A stretch of DNA of 64,000 bases, taken from NCBI RefSeq assembly GCF_001612685.1, contig NZ_BDAY01000017.1:22308-86307 (forward strand). The letters are read 5' to 3'. The notes beneath the pieces were generated by a model that ran no database searches, had not been told where the DNA came from, and saw only the letters and a program-made list of their open reading frames with translations. The DNA is from Nocardia altamirensis NBRC 108246 (GTDB lineage: Bacteria > Actinomycetota > Actinomycetes > Mycobacteriales > Mycobacteriaceae). Below are positions 40,657 to 49,375 of this stretch, in pieces. The translations under genes were made by a program, and so were the position numbers. Position 1 is the first letter of the stretch. The number at the start of each line of letters is the position of its first letter.

Positions 40657-41886
40657 CTACAACGCAATTCGATCATTACATAGATACCAACCGTCCAGTA
40701 GGTGAACGTTCGGCGCGGCCCCTCGCTCCACGGTAGCCCCGGACGGTGCCATCAATCCAGCGGAAACCACCTGGCGCAGCGCGCCTGCCACGTCCCGATG
40801 CGCACCGACCGCATCCCGGACCAACTCCGGGGTGACCTCGGCCCGCTCGGCGGCCACCGACAACCTGGCCACCGCGGCCCGCTGCCGGTAGTTCGGCTGT
40901 GGCCACAACAGCCGCGCCACGGTCTCCAGCACAGTGCTCGCAGTCCAGATCGGCGGCAGCGCTACCCCGCACTGCTCCATGGATGGCGACTCCCCGCGAT
41001 ACCATCGGCCGCCCTCCCACCAGAAACAGAACGAGAGCAGGCCGACCGCGGCGCGCGGGTTCAGCACCGCGTTGGTCACCCAATCGGGTGCTCCGGCATA
41101 GAGATTCGGCAGATCGATGCCACCGTTGTATGCCGCGTTCAGCGCGGGGGCTGCCCAGACGCCACCGGAGAGCACCGCACGGCCGCCGGGCAGCACATAC
41201 AGCGAGGAACCGCTGCTGCCGTTGCGCGCGCTCTCATACCAGCAGGTGTCCGGCACGACCCGAGGCCCAGGCTCGGCGGCGACGGCCTCGCAGGCCGCGG
41301 AAATCGTTGCCCACCTTGCCCACATCTCCGGGAAGCCGGGCACATCCGCGTCGACGGGCGTCGGCCGCAGGCCGCGAGTTCGGTCGGCCCGCGCACCGAT
41401 GTCGGCACGGCGTTTGGTACGAGATTGCCTGTTGCCGTGTGTCATATAGGCCGCAAGCCATACCGGCAGCCGCGGGCGCGGATACGCCGCAACGTCGGCC
41501 TGATAGACCTCGGGCCGGAACAGCTGATCGCCGGGAAACGGCTCGTCGCCGTAGTCGTAATCGACCTCGGGCGCACCGAATGCGTTGATCCGCACCAGCA
41601 CTCGCCACCACGGGCCGCCAGGCGCGGTCAGCGCCTCTGCGCGATGCGCGCGGGCCAAGGCGAGCAGCGCGGGCGGCGCCTCGATCCGGCTCACCCGCGT
41701 TCCGTCGGTGCAGATGATGCGCGCCGACTCGACCGAGGTCGTCACCGCGAACGCCGCGTCCACCCGGCGCAGGCCAGGCCTGCCGAGCGCGGCGACGCCT
41801 GCGACCAGTCGCGCCAGCGGGGAGCGCGCATCATCGACCGCGAGATCGCTTACGCCGGTGGCGTCTTCGAATTTCTCGCCGCTCAT
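40657..41886 (-). CDS. YezG-like, candidate immunity protein A
   Basis: The 409-aa product has a segment P-W-W-R-V-L-V-R-I-N followed by V-D-Y-D-Y-G-D-E-P-F and P-E-V-Y-Q-A-D-V-A-A-Y-P. This is the kind of sequence seen in YezG-type (DUF600-like) immunity proteins to secreted toxins. The second half has A-V-L-S-G-G-V-W and L-L-S-F-C-F-W-W-E-G-G-R-W-Y. A longer paralogue lies at 44533-46302. It is first in the minus-strand series leading to giant 1. There is no signal peptide. The immunity role is inferred. Confidence 0.55.
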   Translation of the reverse strand: MSGEKFEDATGVSDLAVDDARSPLARLVAGVAALGRPGLRRVDAAFAVTTSVESARIICTDGTRVSRIEAPPALLALARAHRAEALTAPGGPWWRVLVRINAFGAPEVDYDYGDEPFPGDQLFRPEVYQADVAAYPRPRLPVWLAAYMTHGNRQSRTKRRADIGARADRTRGLRPTPVDADVPGFPEMWARWATISAACEAVAAEPGPRVVPDTCWYESARNGSSGSSLYVLPGGRAVLSGGVWAAPALNAAYNGGIDLPNLYAGAPDWVTNAVLNPRAAVGLLSFCFWWEGGRWYRGESPSMEQCGVALPPIWTASTVLETVARLLWPQPNYRQRAAVARLSVAAERAEVTPELVRDAVGAHRDVAGALRQVVSAGLMAPSGATVERGAAPNVHLLDGWYLCNDRIAL

Positions 41887-42153
41887 CTGTTGCCGTTCCC
41901 GTTGCCCGCCGAGACTGCCGCTGCGCAGTCTTTTTTCGATAGTGACACGCTGGCGCGCCTACCGAACCCCGTACCGAGCACAACAAGCTAAAGGGACTGT
42001 TAAGAATCCGAAATGAGCAATTTCCGCAGGTCAGCATACTGTTCGCAAATTTCCTAAGGAACAGTTAGAACCTACTCCGAACTCTGGGTTGTCGAAATGA
42101 CTGCGCACACCCTTGTTGCCAGCCGATCTGTGTGGCGGCAGAAGGAGATTCAC
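41887..42153. promoter_or_regulatory. Divergent region between YezG-like gene and kgtP
   Basis: This 267-bp AT-richer spacer serves two divergent genes. It contains an inverted repeat ACTGTTC (42038-42044) and GAACAGT (42059-42065) with a 14-bp spacer, plus a further ACTGTT at 41996-42001. The arrangement looks like an operator, perhaps for the neighbouring response regulator. Confidence 0.5.
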
Positions 42154-43521
42154 ATGACAACACAGTTCGCGGGCGAGCGCAGGGTCATCGGCAACGTCCT
42201 GCGAGGATCGCTCGGCAATCTGGCCGAATGGTACGACTGGTACGTCTATGCGGCGTTCAGCGTGTATTTCGCCCAATCGTTCTTCCCCAAAGGTGATTCG
42301 ACCGCGCAATTACTTCAATCGGCCGCGGTATTCGCGGTCGGCTTCCTGATGCGCCCGATCGGCGGCTGGGCATTAGGCATGTATGCCGACAGATACGGCA
42401 GGCGCTCGGCGCTGACCCTGTCGGTGACCGTGATGGCGGCGGGCTCCCTGATGATCGCGATGACCCCCGGCTACCAGACCATCGGCATCGCAGCGCCGGT
42501 CATGCTGGTGCTGGCCCGGCTGCTCCAGGGCCTGTCCCTCGGCGGCGAATACGCAACCAGCGCAACGTATCTGTCCGAGGTGGCGACGCCGGGCAAGCGT
42601 GGCTTCTACTCGAGTTTCCAGTACGTCACCCTGGTGGCAGGCCAGCTCGTCGCGCTCGGCGTACAGATCATCCTGCAGCAATTCCTGACCAATGCGCAGA
42701 TGAACGACTGGGGCTGGCGCATCCCGTTCGTGATCGGCGCAGGCGCCGCTGTGCTGATCATGTGGCTGCGACGGCACATGGACGAATCGGAGCACTACCA
42801 GGTCGCTGCGAATCTCGACAAGCTCACCGGTCCCGAGGCGATCGATGCGATCGCCGCCGATGTCGCGCGGAAACGGGCGGCGCGCGGGTCGCTCCGGATA
42901 CTGCTGCGGTACCCGCGGGAATGCCTGATCGTGGTCGGTCTCACCCTCGGCGGCACGGTCGCGTTCTACACGTACACGACCTACATGCAGAAGTTCATGA
43001 TCAACACCGCAGGCATCTCCAAGTCGACCGCGGCGTGGATCAACTTCCTCGCACTGCTGGTCTTCGTGGTGCTACAGCCGTTGGCAGGCATACTGTCCGA
43101 CCGCGTCGGCCGGCGCAAGCTGCTCCTCTTCTTCGGCATCACAGGCACGCTGCTGACCGTGCCGATCATGTCCGTGCTCGCACACACCACGAACCCGGTC
43201 GGTGCGTTCGCGCTGATGATGCTCGCCCTGGTGATCATCACCGGCTATACCTCGATCAACGCCATCGTGAAGGCCGAACTGTTCCCGACCAGGATCCGCG
43301 CGCTCGGTGTCGGCCTGCCCTACGCCCTCACCGTCGCCATCTTCGGCGGCACCGCGGAGACCATCGCCCTTGCACTGAAGAAGGCGGGCCACGAGTCGGT
43401 GTACTTCTGGTACGTCGCGGCCTGCATCCTGCTCTCGCTCACCATTTACTACTTCATGCGCGAGACCTCCAAGGACTCGCCGATCGACAACGAAGCCAAG
43501 TACGAAGTGCCGGTGGCATAG
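42154..43521 (+). CDS. kgtP: KgtP-type 2-oxoglutarate:proton symporter (MFS)
   Basis: The 455-aa protein has the twelve-helix MFS layout with F-L-M-R-P-I-G-G-W and D-R-Y-G-R-R in the first half and S-D-R-V-G-R-R in the second. It closely follows the Escherichia coli KgtP sequence as I recall it, including Q-G-L-S-L-G-G-E-Y, F-Y-S-S-F-Q-Y-V-T-L, Y-M-Q-K-F and R-A-L-G-V-G-L. KgtP imports 2-oxoglutarate with a proton across the inner membrane. The frame opens earlier, but ATG at 42154 has GAAGGAG eight bases upstream. It is unrelated to its ESX neighbours. Confidence 0.88.
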   Translation: MTTQFAGERRVIGNVLRGSLGNLAEWYDWYVYAAFSVYFAQSFFPKGDSTAQLLQSAAVFAVGFLMRPIGGWALGMYADRYGRRSALTLSVTVMAAGSLMIAMTPGYQTIGIAAPVMLVLARLLQGLSLGGEYATSATYLSEVATPGKRGFYSSFQYVTLVAGQLVALGVQIILQQFLTNAQMNDWGWRIPFVIGAGAAVLIMWLRRHMDESEHYQVAANLDKLTGPEAIDAIAADVARKRAARGSLRILLRYPRECLIVVGLTLGGTVAFYTYTTYMQKFMINTAGISKSTAAWINFLALLVFVVLQPLAGILSDRVGRRKLLLFFGITGTLLTVPIMSVLAHTTNPVGAFALMMLALVIITGYTSINAIVKAELFPTRIRALGVGLPYALTVAIFGGTAETIALALKKAGHESVYFWYVAACILLSLTIYYFMRETSKDSPIDNEAKYEVPVA

Positions 43522-43614
43522 CCGAGGTCACGGCATGAGCTGCCCGAACGCCGGTCACGGCCGGTAAATGCAAAAGAGCGCGCGCCGAACCTCGCGAACT
43601 GCGAGGATCGGCGC

Positions 43615-44271
43615 GTGCGGCTTGTGGTTGTCGAAGACGATGAGGGTGTGGGAGAGGCGCTCGTCGCAGCACTCACCGCACGCGGCTACGACGTCGACCA
43701 TCAGCGCCGTGGCGCCGACGTGCTCGCCGCACATCACGACTACGACGCGATCATTCTCGATCTCGGCCTGCCCGATATCGACGGGCTCGAGGTGCTGCGC
43801 CGATTACGGGAGGTCAGCTCGGTGCCGGTGGTGATCCTCACCGCGCGCGGCGGCGAACGAAGCATCGTGACCGCGCTGCGCGGCGGCGCCGACGATTATC
43901 TGGTGAAGCCGCCACGCATCGCCGAGCTGGTCGCGCGCCTGGAGACGGTGACCCGCCGCGCCAGTCGGCGTCCGCGTGCGCCGCTCGACGTGGTCACCCG
44001 GGATGTCCGGGTCGACCTGGTCGCGCACCAGGTGATGGTGGCAGGCACCGAAATACCGTTGACCCCCAAGGAATTCCAGCTGGTGCAGATCCTGGTGGAG
44101 CGGCCGGGCACCGCGGTGAGCCGTCAGCAGCTGATGGATCGCATCTGGGGTGATTCGTCGGCCGCGGTCTCCAGGGTGCTCGACGTGCACATGGCGGGTT
44201 TGCGCGCCAAACTCGACCGTCCAGGCCTGATCATCACCATCCGTGGCTTCGGCTACAGATGGGGGATTTGA
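43615..44271 (+). CDS. OmpR/PhoB-family response regulator (orphan)
   Basis: A 218-aa two-domain regulator. The receiver has the acidic pair E7-D8-D9, phosphoacceptor D49 in I-L-D-L-G-L-P and the L-T-A-R and V-K-P-P switch residues. The winged-helix output has P-L-T-P-K-E-F-Q-L and the C-terminal R-G-F-G-Y-R-W. GTG at 43615 is preceded by GAGGA. No histidine kinase is in the window, so its partner is elsewhere or absent. It lies 93 bp after kgtP and may control it. Its 3' end overlaps the convergent gene by 38 bp. Confidence 0.92.
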   Translation: MRLVVVEDDEGVGEALVAALTARGYDVDHQRRGADVLAAHHDYDAIILDLGLPDIDGLEVLRRLREVSSVPVVILTARGGERSIVTALRGGADDYLVKPPRIAELVARLETVTRRASRRPRAPLDVVTRDVRVDLVAHQVMVAGTEIPLTPKEFQLVQILVERPGTAVSRQQLMDRIWGDSSAAVSRVLDVHMAGLRAKLDRPGLIITIRGFGYRWGI

Positions 44272-44452
44272 GCAACGCCGCCTTGGCGGCCTGCGCGGCG
44301 GCCGTCACCGCCCGCGCAAGCTCCGGATAGCCGACCTCGCCTGCCTCGAGCTCGAGCTGGACATCGATCACGATCCCGTCGGCGTCGACCGTCACCCGCA
44401 CCCGATCATCGAGCGCCGAGCCGGTCGCCGTCCGCTCGGAATGCTCCGCCAT
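44234..44452 (-). CDS. Short YbaB-like protein
   Basis: The 72-aa product is a minimal YbaB/EbfC-type unit: a hairpin (V-R-V-T-V-D-A-D-G-I-V-I-D-V-Q-L) and one helix (A-V-T-A-A-A-Q-A-A-K), ending in Trp like the longer YbaB-like proteins here. It lacks most of the first helix, so it may pair with another YbaB protein. GAGG precedes the ATG by seven bases. It overlaps the convergent response regulator by 38 bp. Confidence 0.6.
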   Translation of the reverse strand: MAEHSERTATGSALDDRVRVTVDADGIVIDVQLELEAGEVGYPELARAVTAAAQAAKAALLKSPICSRSHGW

Positions 44453-44532
44453 CTCGAATCCTCTTATACCGCCGCTTGATACGCATCGATAATCGCGCGC
44501 GCGGCGAGCGGAAGTCGACGGACCACCAATCC

Positions 44533-46302
44533 TTAGCGGTCGCTTAAGGAAATGCCGTGCGAACCCTGTCGCTGCTGAAAACGCTGCTCGAAATCGGCGA
44601 TATAGACCGAGGGCGCCACCGACGACGAAGACTGCTCGAGCACGCCGTCGTCGGCGATATAGAAGATGGCGCGACCGATGGATATTTCGCCGGGCTCGGT
44701 CGGCACGAACACCATCCAGCCCACGCTGATCCGATCGGCCCGCAGGTTCTCCAGTGGATATCCGGTGGTGTCCAGCTCCTGCTCGACGATGTACTGCCGA
44801 ACCTGCTCGATCGCGTCGGCCTGCGGCATCGGATCGGGCAGCACCATCGTCACGCCTGCCAGGGTGAGCTGGAAGAGCGCACTGTCGACATCGAAAGTGC
44901 CGTCGTCGCCGAAGACATCGACCAGGGTGTCCCTGGTGACGACACCGACTTCGGCCGCCGACACCAGCGTCGCGACCGCGGCGCGCTGGCGATCCGTCGG
45001 CTCCTCGGCCAGCAGGCCGGTCACCACGTCGACCACCGTCTCGGAGGTCCAGACGCCGGGCACCGCCTCGGCGAGCAGGTCCGAGGTGGGCGACTCACCG
45101 CGGTACCAGCGCCCGCCGTCCCACCAGTAGCAGAACGACAGAAGTCCGCTTGCCGCACGAGGATTCAGCACCGGGTTGGCCACCCACTCGGGCGCACCAG
45201 CGAACAACGCGGGCAGCGGCGCACCCTCGTTGTAGGCAGCGCGCAGCTCCGGAGCGTTCCACACGCCGCCGGAGAGCACCGCGCGCCCGCCGGGCAGCGT
45301 GTACATCGTCGAGCCGCTGCGCTTGGCGCCCTCGAACCAGCCGAGCGCGGGCAAAACCCTTGGCCCCCATTGTGATCCGGCGGCGACGAAGGCCGACGAG
45401 ATCACCGCCCAGCGGGCCGCCATCAGCGGGAACGGGGGAAACTCCTGCTGCGACAACACACCTCGCACGCCCGCCGCACGATCGGCGCGCGCCTCCTGCG
45501 CAGCCAGATCCGCCGGGCGTGACTGCCTGCCGTCGTGACCGACGTAGGCCGCCAGCCAGGTCGGCAGCACCCGCCGCGGGTAGACCTCCAGGTCGGCGCG
45601 GTAGGCCTCCGGCGGAAACAGCTGCTCGTCCGGGAACGGATCGTCGCCGTAGTCGTAGTCGACCTCGATCTCGCCGGTGCTGCGCAGCGTCATCAGCAAC
45701 CGCCACCACGGGCCGTCGGTCAACTGCGCCGACACATCCCGGTGCTCGCGGGCCAGCTCGATGATCTCGGGAGTCGGCTGCGCCTGCACCGAACGCTGGT
45801 CCTCATCGGAGTACTCGACCAGCGCGATTTCCGCGCCGGTGGTGAGCGCGAACACCGCGTGCAACAGCTTCCACCCGTCCGGCCCCATCGCCGCCAGGTC
45901 CCTGGCGATCTGATGGCCGAGCTGCTTGGCTCGGTCGGCGACATCCACCGAAGGCGGCTGCTCGAGCAGGGTGAAACCGACGTCGGGTTGTTCGCCGGAC
46001 TCGGCGAAGGCGCTCATGAACTGGTTCATGAAGGCCGCACTGTCCGCGTCGGCGGGTGCGTCGTCCGCGGCCTGCTCGGCCGCGGGTTGCTCAGCCGAGG
46101 GCTGCTCGGCGGCGTCGGCGGACATGGACGTCATGAACTGACGCATGAAGTCTTGGGCTCGGACGTCGTCGGGCGACAGTGCCGAGTCGTCGGTCGGACC
46201 GCCCGCAGGTGTCGGTTCACTCGCCGCGGCAGTGGGTTCGTGATCGGCCGCGCGCTCGTCGCCGGATCCGCGCTCGGCAGCCTCGTCGCCTGGTGTGGTC
46301 AC
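44533..46302 (-). CDS. YezG-like, candidate immunity protein B with disordered N-terminus
   Basis: The 589-aa product has a Glu/Asp/Ala-rich N-terminal 140 residues holding two copies of F-M-x-Q-F-M (D-F-M-R-Q-F-M and A-F-M-N-Q-F-M). It then has the same core as the 409-aa paralogue: P-W-W-R-L-L-M, V-D-Y-D-Y-G-D-D-P-F, L-F-P-P-E-A-Y-R-A-D and L-L-S-F-C-Y-W-W-D-G-G-R-W-Y. A C-terminal domain of about 120 residues (Q-Y-I-V-E-Q-E-L, then I-S-V-G-W-M-V-F) is extra. GTG at 46300-46302 has GAGGAG upstream at a wide distance. It follows an EspG gene by 178 bp. Immunity function is inferred. Confidence 0.55.
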   Translation of the reverse strand: MTTPGDEAAERGSGDERAADHEPTAAASEPTPAGGPTDDSALSPDDVRAQDFMRQFMTSMSADAAEQPSAEQPAAEQAADDAPADADSAAFMNQFMSAFAESGEQPDVGFTLLEQPPSVDVADRAKQLGHQIARDLAAMGPDGWKLLHAVFALTTGAEIALVEYSDEDQRSVQAQPTPEIIELAREHRDVSAQLTDGPWWRLLMTLRSTGEIEVDYDYGDDPFPDEQLFPPEAYRADLEVYPRRVLPTWLAAYVGHDGRQSRPADLAAQEARADRAAGVRGVLSQQEFPPFPLMAARWAVISSAFVAAGSQWGPRVLPALGWFEGAKRSGSTMYTLPGGRAVLSGGVWNAPELRAAYNEGAPLPALFAGAPEWVANPVLNPRAASGLLSFCYWWDGGRWYRGESPTSDLLAEAVPGVWTSETVVDVVTGLLAEEPTDRQRAAVATLVSAAEVGVVTRDTLVDVFGDDGTFDVDSALFQLTLAGVTMVLPDPMPQADAIEQVRQYIVEQELDTTGYPLENLRADRISVGWMVFVPTEPGEISIGRAIFYIADDGVLEQSSSSVAPSVYIADFEQRFQQRQGSHGISLSDR

Positions 46303-46480
46303 CGTGCAGCACTCTCCTCATCCATGCCGCGGGTCCGGCCTACCTCGCACGATAGGCAACCGAGACCCGACGCCCAAGCTGTCTTACCGCCCCATACTCG
46401 CATAGCGAACCCCCGCACGATCACTGAACAAAAATGCGACAAAGTCCCCGCTGCACACGCCTTCTTTCGAGTGCATCGGC

Positions 46481-47299
46481 CTACCACCGTCCCCGCTGCG
46501 GCAGCTGATCCGGCTCCCAGTGGGTGTCCATTCGCTCCAGGATCCGCTCGATGGCCTCATCGACCATGTCGCGCAGCCGGTCCGGGCCGACGCCCATGGC
46601 CACCGGCGCGTTGTCGACCTTGATCACGTACCGACCGTCGCCAGGAAGATCACGCCACATCAGGATCTCCTGCATGATGCCGCGCGGGCCGAACTTGGAC
46701 CGGCCCTGATGAATGGTGATGGCACCGGTACTCGTTGCGGGGATGTCCAGAAACCGCTGACTCCGCTCGACCGACGAGTCCTTGGCGTTGTCCAGGGCCA
46801 CCGATCCGGCGTGGTGGTACTCACCGTCCTCGTCATTCCGGTTGATCACGATGGGAATGTTGCGCAGCCTGCCCGCTTTCGCCGACTGCGGCAGCGCCGC
46901 GAGCACCGCATCGCTGATGCCGTGTGGACCACAGTCGGTGATGATGAAACCGCCACTGTGCCAGATGGTTTCACCGGGCAGCTGGGTCATCAGATAGCCG
47001 CGCGAACCCGCTCGGACCGCGCGCACCCTGGTCCGCTTCTCCGGGTTGTCCATGTCCTGCTCGTTCCAGCCGTAGCCGATCACCGAGACCTCCGGCCGCA
47101 GGAACGTCTCCAGCACCTCATGGAATGACGAATCCAGGGTGCGCCGCAACCGATCCCACGCTTGGAACGCCTGGCGCTCGTAGTCGTCGAGCCGCCTGGC
47201 ACGGGAGGTGTACATGAACGGTGCGGGGAGATGCGTGTTCGCATAACGCTCCCAGAGCGCGTCGAACTCGTCGTCGGTGAACGTCCAGGTCTGGGTCAC
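46481..47299 (-). CDS. espG: Second ESX secretion-associated EspG
   Basis: The 272-aa protein starts T-W-T-F-T-D-D-E-F-D-A-L-W, the usual opening of Nocardia-type EspG proteins. It also has family patches I-W-H-S-G-G-F, I-P-I-V-I and Q-G-R-S-K-F-G-P-R-G. The GTG start overlaps the upstream PPE-like gene's stop as GTGA, exactly as in the first locus, implying that it chaperones that product. It is clearly diverged from the first EspG, which fits specificity for one client. Confidence 0.85.
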   Translation of the reverse strand: MTQTWTFTDDEFDALWERYANTHLPAPFMYTSRARRLDDYERQAFQAWDRLRRTLDSSFHEVLETFLRPEVSVIGYGWNEQDMDNPEKRTRVRAVRAGSRGYLMTQLPGETIWHSGGFIITDCGPHGISDAVLAALPQSAKAGRLRNIPIVINRNDEDGEYHHAGSVALDNAKDSSVERSQRFLDIPATSTGAITIHQGRSKFGPRGIMQEILMWRDLPGDGRYVIKVDNAPVAMGVGPDRLRDMVDEAIERILERMDTHWEPDQLPQRGRW

Positions 47300-49221
47300 G
47301 TCTCGGTCACCGGGCGATCCGACTCCGGCGGCTCGGCGTCGAGCAGGCCGAGCTCGGGCAGGCTCGACTCGGGTAAGCCGAGTTGGTCCGCGAGCGCGCG
47401 GGCGACCTCGGTGGAACTCGGTAAGACGCCGGGCCTGGCGCCCGCGGCTATCGGCGAGCTGCCGTCGCCGACTGCCGGAATAGCCTGTGTGCCTTCGCTT
47501 CCCACGGCATTGGGGATGCCTGCGGCCCACGGAGCGTGCGGCACACCGGTCCCCGAAACGAAAGGTGCGGCCAGCGCTTGCGGGAGGCCGGGCAGTGACG
47601 GAAGTTCCACTCGGGGAAAGAGTCTCAGCAGCGGATCGGCGTCCGCTTCCGTGTGTTTCCCGTCTCGGTCCTTCTCGTCCTTGTCCTTGTCGTCTTTTTC
47701 GTCTTTGTCTTTGTCCTTGTCGTCTTTGTCTTTGTCGTCGGCGTCCCCCGGCTTGCCGTCGTGGTCACCGGAGTGCTGGGCGTCAGGACCGTGTTGCTGC
47801 TGCGCCGCCATGGCGGCGACGTCGGCGGCATGCATCTGCGCGACCGCCTGCACCGCAGCCTGAATACCAGTGCTGATGCCCTGCACCCCGGTCGACAACG
47901 CCTGGGTGAGCGGGCCGATCATGTCCATGGCGCTGGCCGCGGCGGCCGGTTGGGTCTGCGGTTTGTCGGGGTCCGGCTGCTTGGTTTCCGGCTTCTGTTG
48001 CTGTTGTTGCTGTTTGGCCGCTTCCTCCGCCAACTTGTCTGTGTCTGGCAGCTTCTGGCTTGCGGTTTGAACGCCGGGTTGCCCGCCCGGCTGACCACCG
48101 GGTCCGCCTCCGGGCCGCCCGGTAGGTTGCCCGGTCGGCTGCCCCGTGGGTTGGCCGGTCGGCTGCCCCGTCGGTTGCCCGGTCGGCTGACCTGTGGGTT
48201 GCCCCGTGGGCTGACCCGTCGGCTGACCCGTGGGCTGCCCGGTCGGCTGTCCCGCGGGTCTGGCCGTCGGATCGAAATTCGGATCCGGCAAGACCGGGAA
48301 GGTCGATGCGGTGTCAGCCATTCCGCGCGCGTAGGTATCTCGGTACTTGTCGCGGTATTCGTTGAGCTTGCTCTCCGACAATCCCGCAAACGAGGTCGGC
48401 ATCGCGAATGCGGTCGCGGTCAGCCACTGCGAGGTGTAGTTCAAATAGGCGCCGACCACCTGCATGCGCGTGGCCAATTGCTGGACCACGGTCCCGTACC
48501 GATTCACCACGGCGACCGCTTTGTCCGCCGCAGGACTGCGCCACTGCTCGGCGGTGACGGCCGCGAGATGCCGGTCGAGCTTGCCCGCCTCCACGACGAG
48601 GCGCTCCGCCAACGTCTTCCAGACCGCTCCGGCCCGGAACGCCGCGTCGGCCCTGCACTCGTTGCGCAGCCTGACCAGATCGGGGCCCATCATGCTTTTC
48701 GGGGCTTCCAACCCGACATCGATGGCCTCGTTGTCCCTGATCGAGGCGGGAACCGTCGGCTTCTCCGCTGGCATATTGGTCGTCACGGTCTTGAGGTAGT
48801 TCGGCGCGCTGTATTTGAGGTCGACACCGGGCGGAGAGGTGTTGACCTGACTTAGCCTCGGGACCAGTTCCTTGAACTTCGCCCTCGAGTCGGCGTCCTG
48901 GTTCGCATAGGCCAGCCCGGCGGCCTTGAACAGATCGGCGAGGTCGGTCAGCGCCGTAATATGTTGACCGAGCTTGGTATTCAGATCGTGCGCCTTCTTC
49001 TTGTACGCCTCCGTCAGCAGCAAACCGCTGCCGAGCGGAGACAGGCGCTCCATCGTCTCGATATGCTCGACGTTGACGACCTGCTGATAGCCCTTCAATT
49101 CGCCGATCATCGCGGCACAAGCCTTCGCGCACCCCTGCGCGACACCGGTATCGACCTTGACGAGGTCGCTGTTGGCCTTTTGCTGCGCGCGCAACTCGGA
49201 CCATGGCGAGTTGTTGCCCAT
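47296..49221 (-). CDS. PPE-like ESX substrate with GQPT and Lys/Asp repeats
   Basis: The 641-aa product has a helical N-terminal domain of about 300 residues with a W-R-S-P-A-A-D turn, the size of a PPE or EspB-type helical bundle though without a P-P-E start. Next comes an 11-unit G-Q-P-T repeat, a Gln run (Q6), a hydrophobic helix-rich stretch, a run dominated by D and K (about residues 490-520), and a Pro/Ala-rich tail. GGAGGAG precedes the ATG. Coupling to EspG by GTGA supports export by ESX. The function of the repeats is unknown. Confidence 0.7.
   Translation of the reverse strand: MGNNSPWSELRAQQKANSDLVKVDTGVAQGCAKACAAMIGELKGYQQVVNVEHIETMERLSPLGSGLLLTEAYKKKAHDLNTKLGQHITALTDLADLFKAAGLAYANQDADSRAKFKELVPRLSQVNTSPPGVDLKYSAPNYLKTVTTNMPAEKPTVPASIRDNEAIDVGLEAPKSMMGPDLVRLRNECRADAAFRAGAVWKTLAERLVVEAGKLDRHLAAVTAEQWRSPAADKAVAVVNRYGTVVQQLATRMQVVGAYLNYTSQWLTATAFAMPTSFAGLSESKLNEYRDKYRDTYARGMADTASTFPVLPDPNFDPTARPAGQPTGQPTGQPTGQPTGQPTGQPTGQPTGQPTGQPTGQPTGQPTGRPGGGPGGQPGGQPGVQTASQKLPDTDKLAEEAAKQQQQQQKPETKQPDPDKPQTQPAAAASAMDMIGPLTQALSTGVQGISTGIQAAVQAVAQMHAADVAAMAAQQQHGPDAQHSGDHDGKPGDADDKDKDDKDKDKDEKDDKDKDEKDRDGKHTEADADPLLRLFPRVELPSLPGLPQALAAPFVSGTGVPHAPWAAGIPNAVGSEGTQAIPAVGDGSSPIAAGARPGVLPSSTEVARALADQLGLPESSLPELGLLDAEPPESDRPVTET
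48121..48251 (-). repeat. 11 tandem 12-bp units coding for Gly-Gln-Pro-Thr
   Basis: Units differ at third codon positions (for example GGT or GGC, CAA or CAG) but keep the peptide G-Q-P-T. Selection on peptide rather than recent slippage is therefore likely, although copy number could still vary. Confidence 0.9.
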
Positions 49222-49375
49222 CGAACGCTCCTCCTGACGCTCCCCACCCGCGTTAGGTCACCATCTCGCATGATGCACACCACCGAGTGCCGCCTACGAG
49301 GATTGAACCGAACCAGCGCACATCACGCAATCCTCCAGCGTTGTGGGCATTTTGCCCAGGAAACTTAACCGCTCC

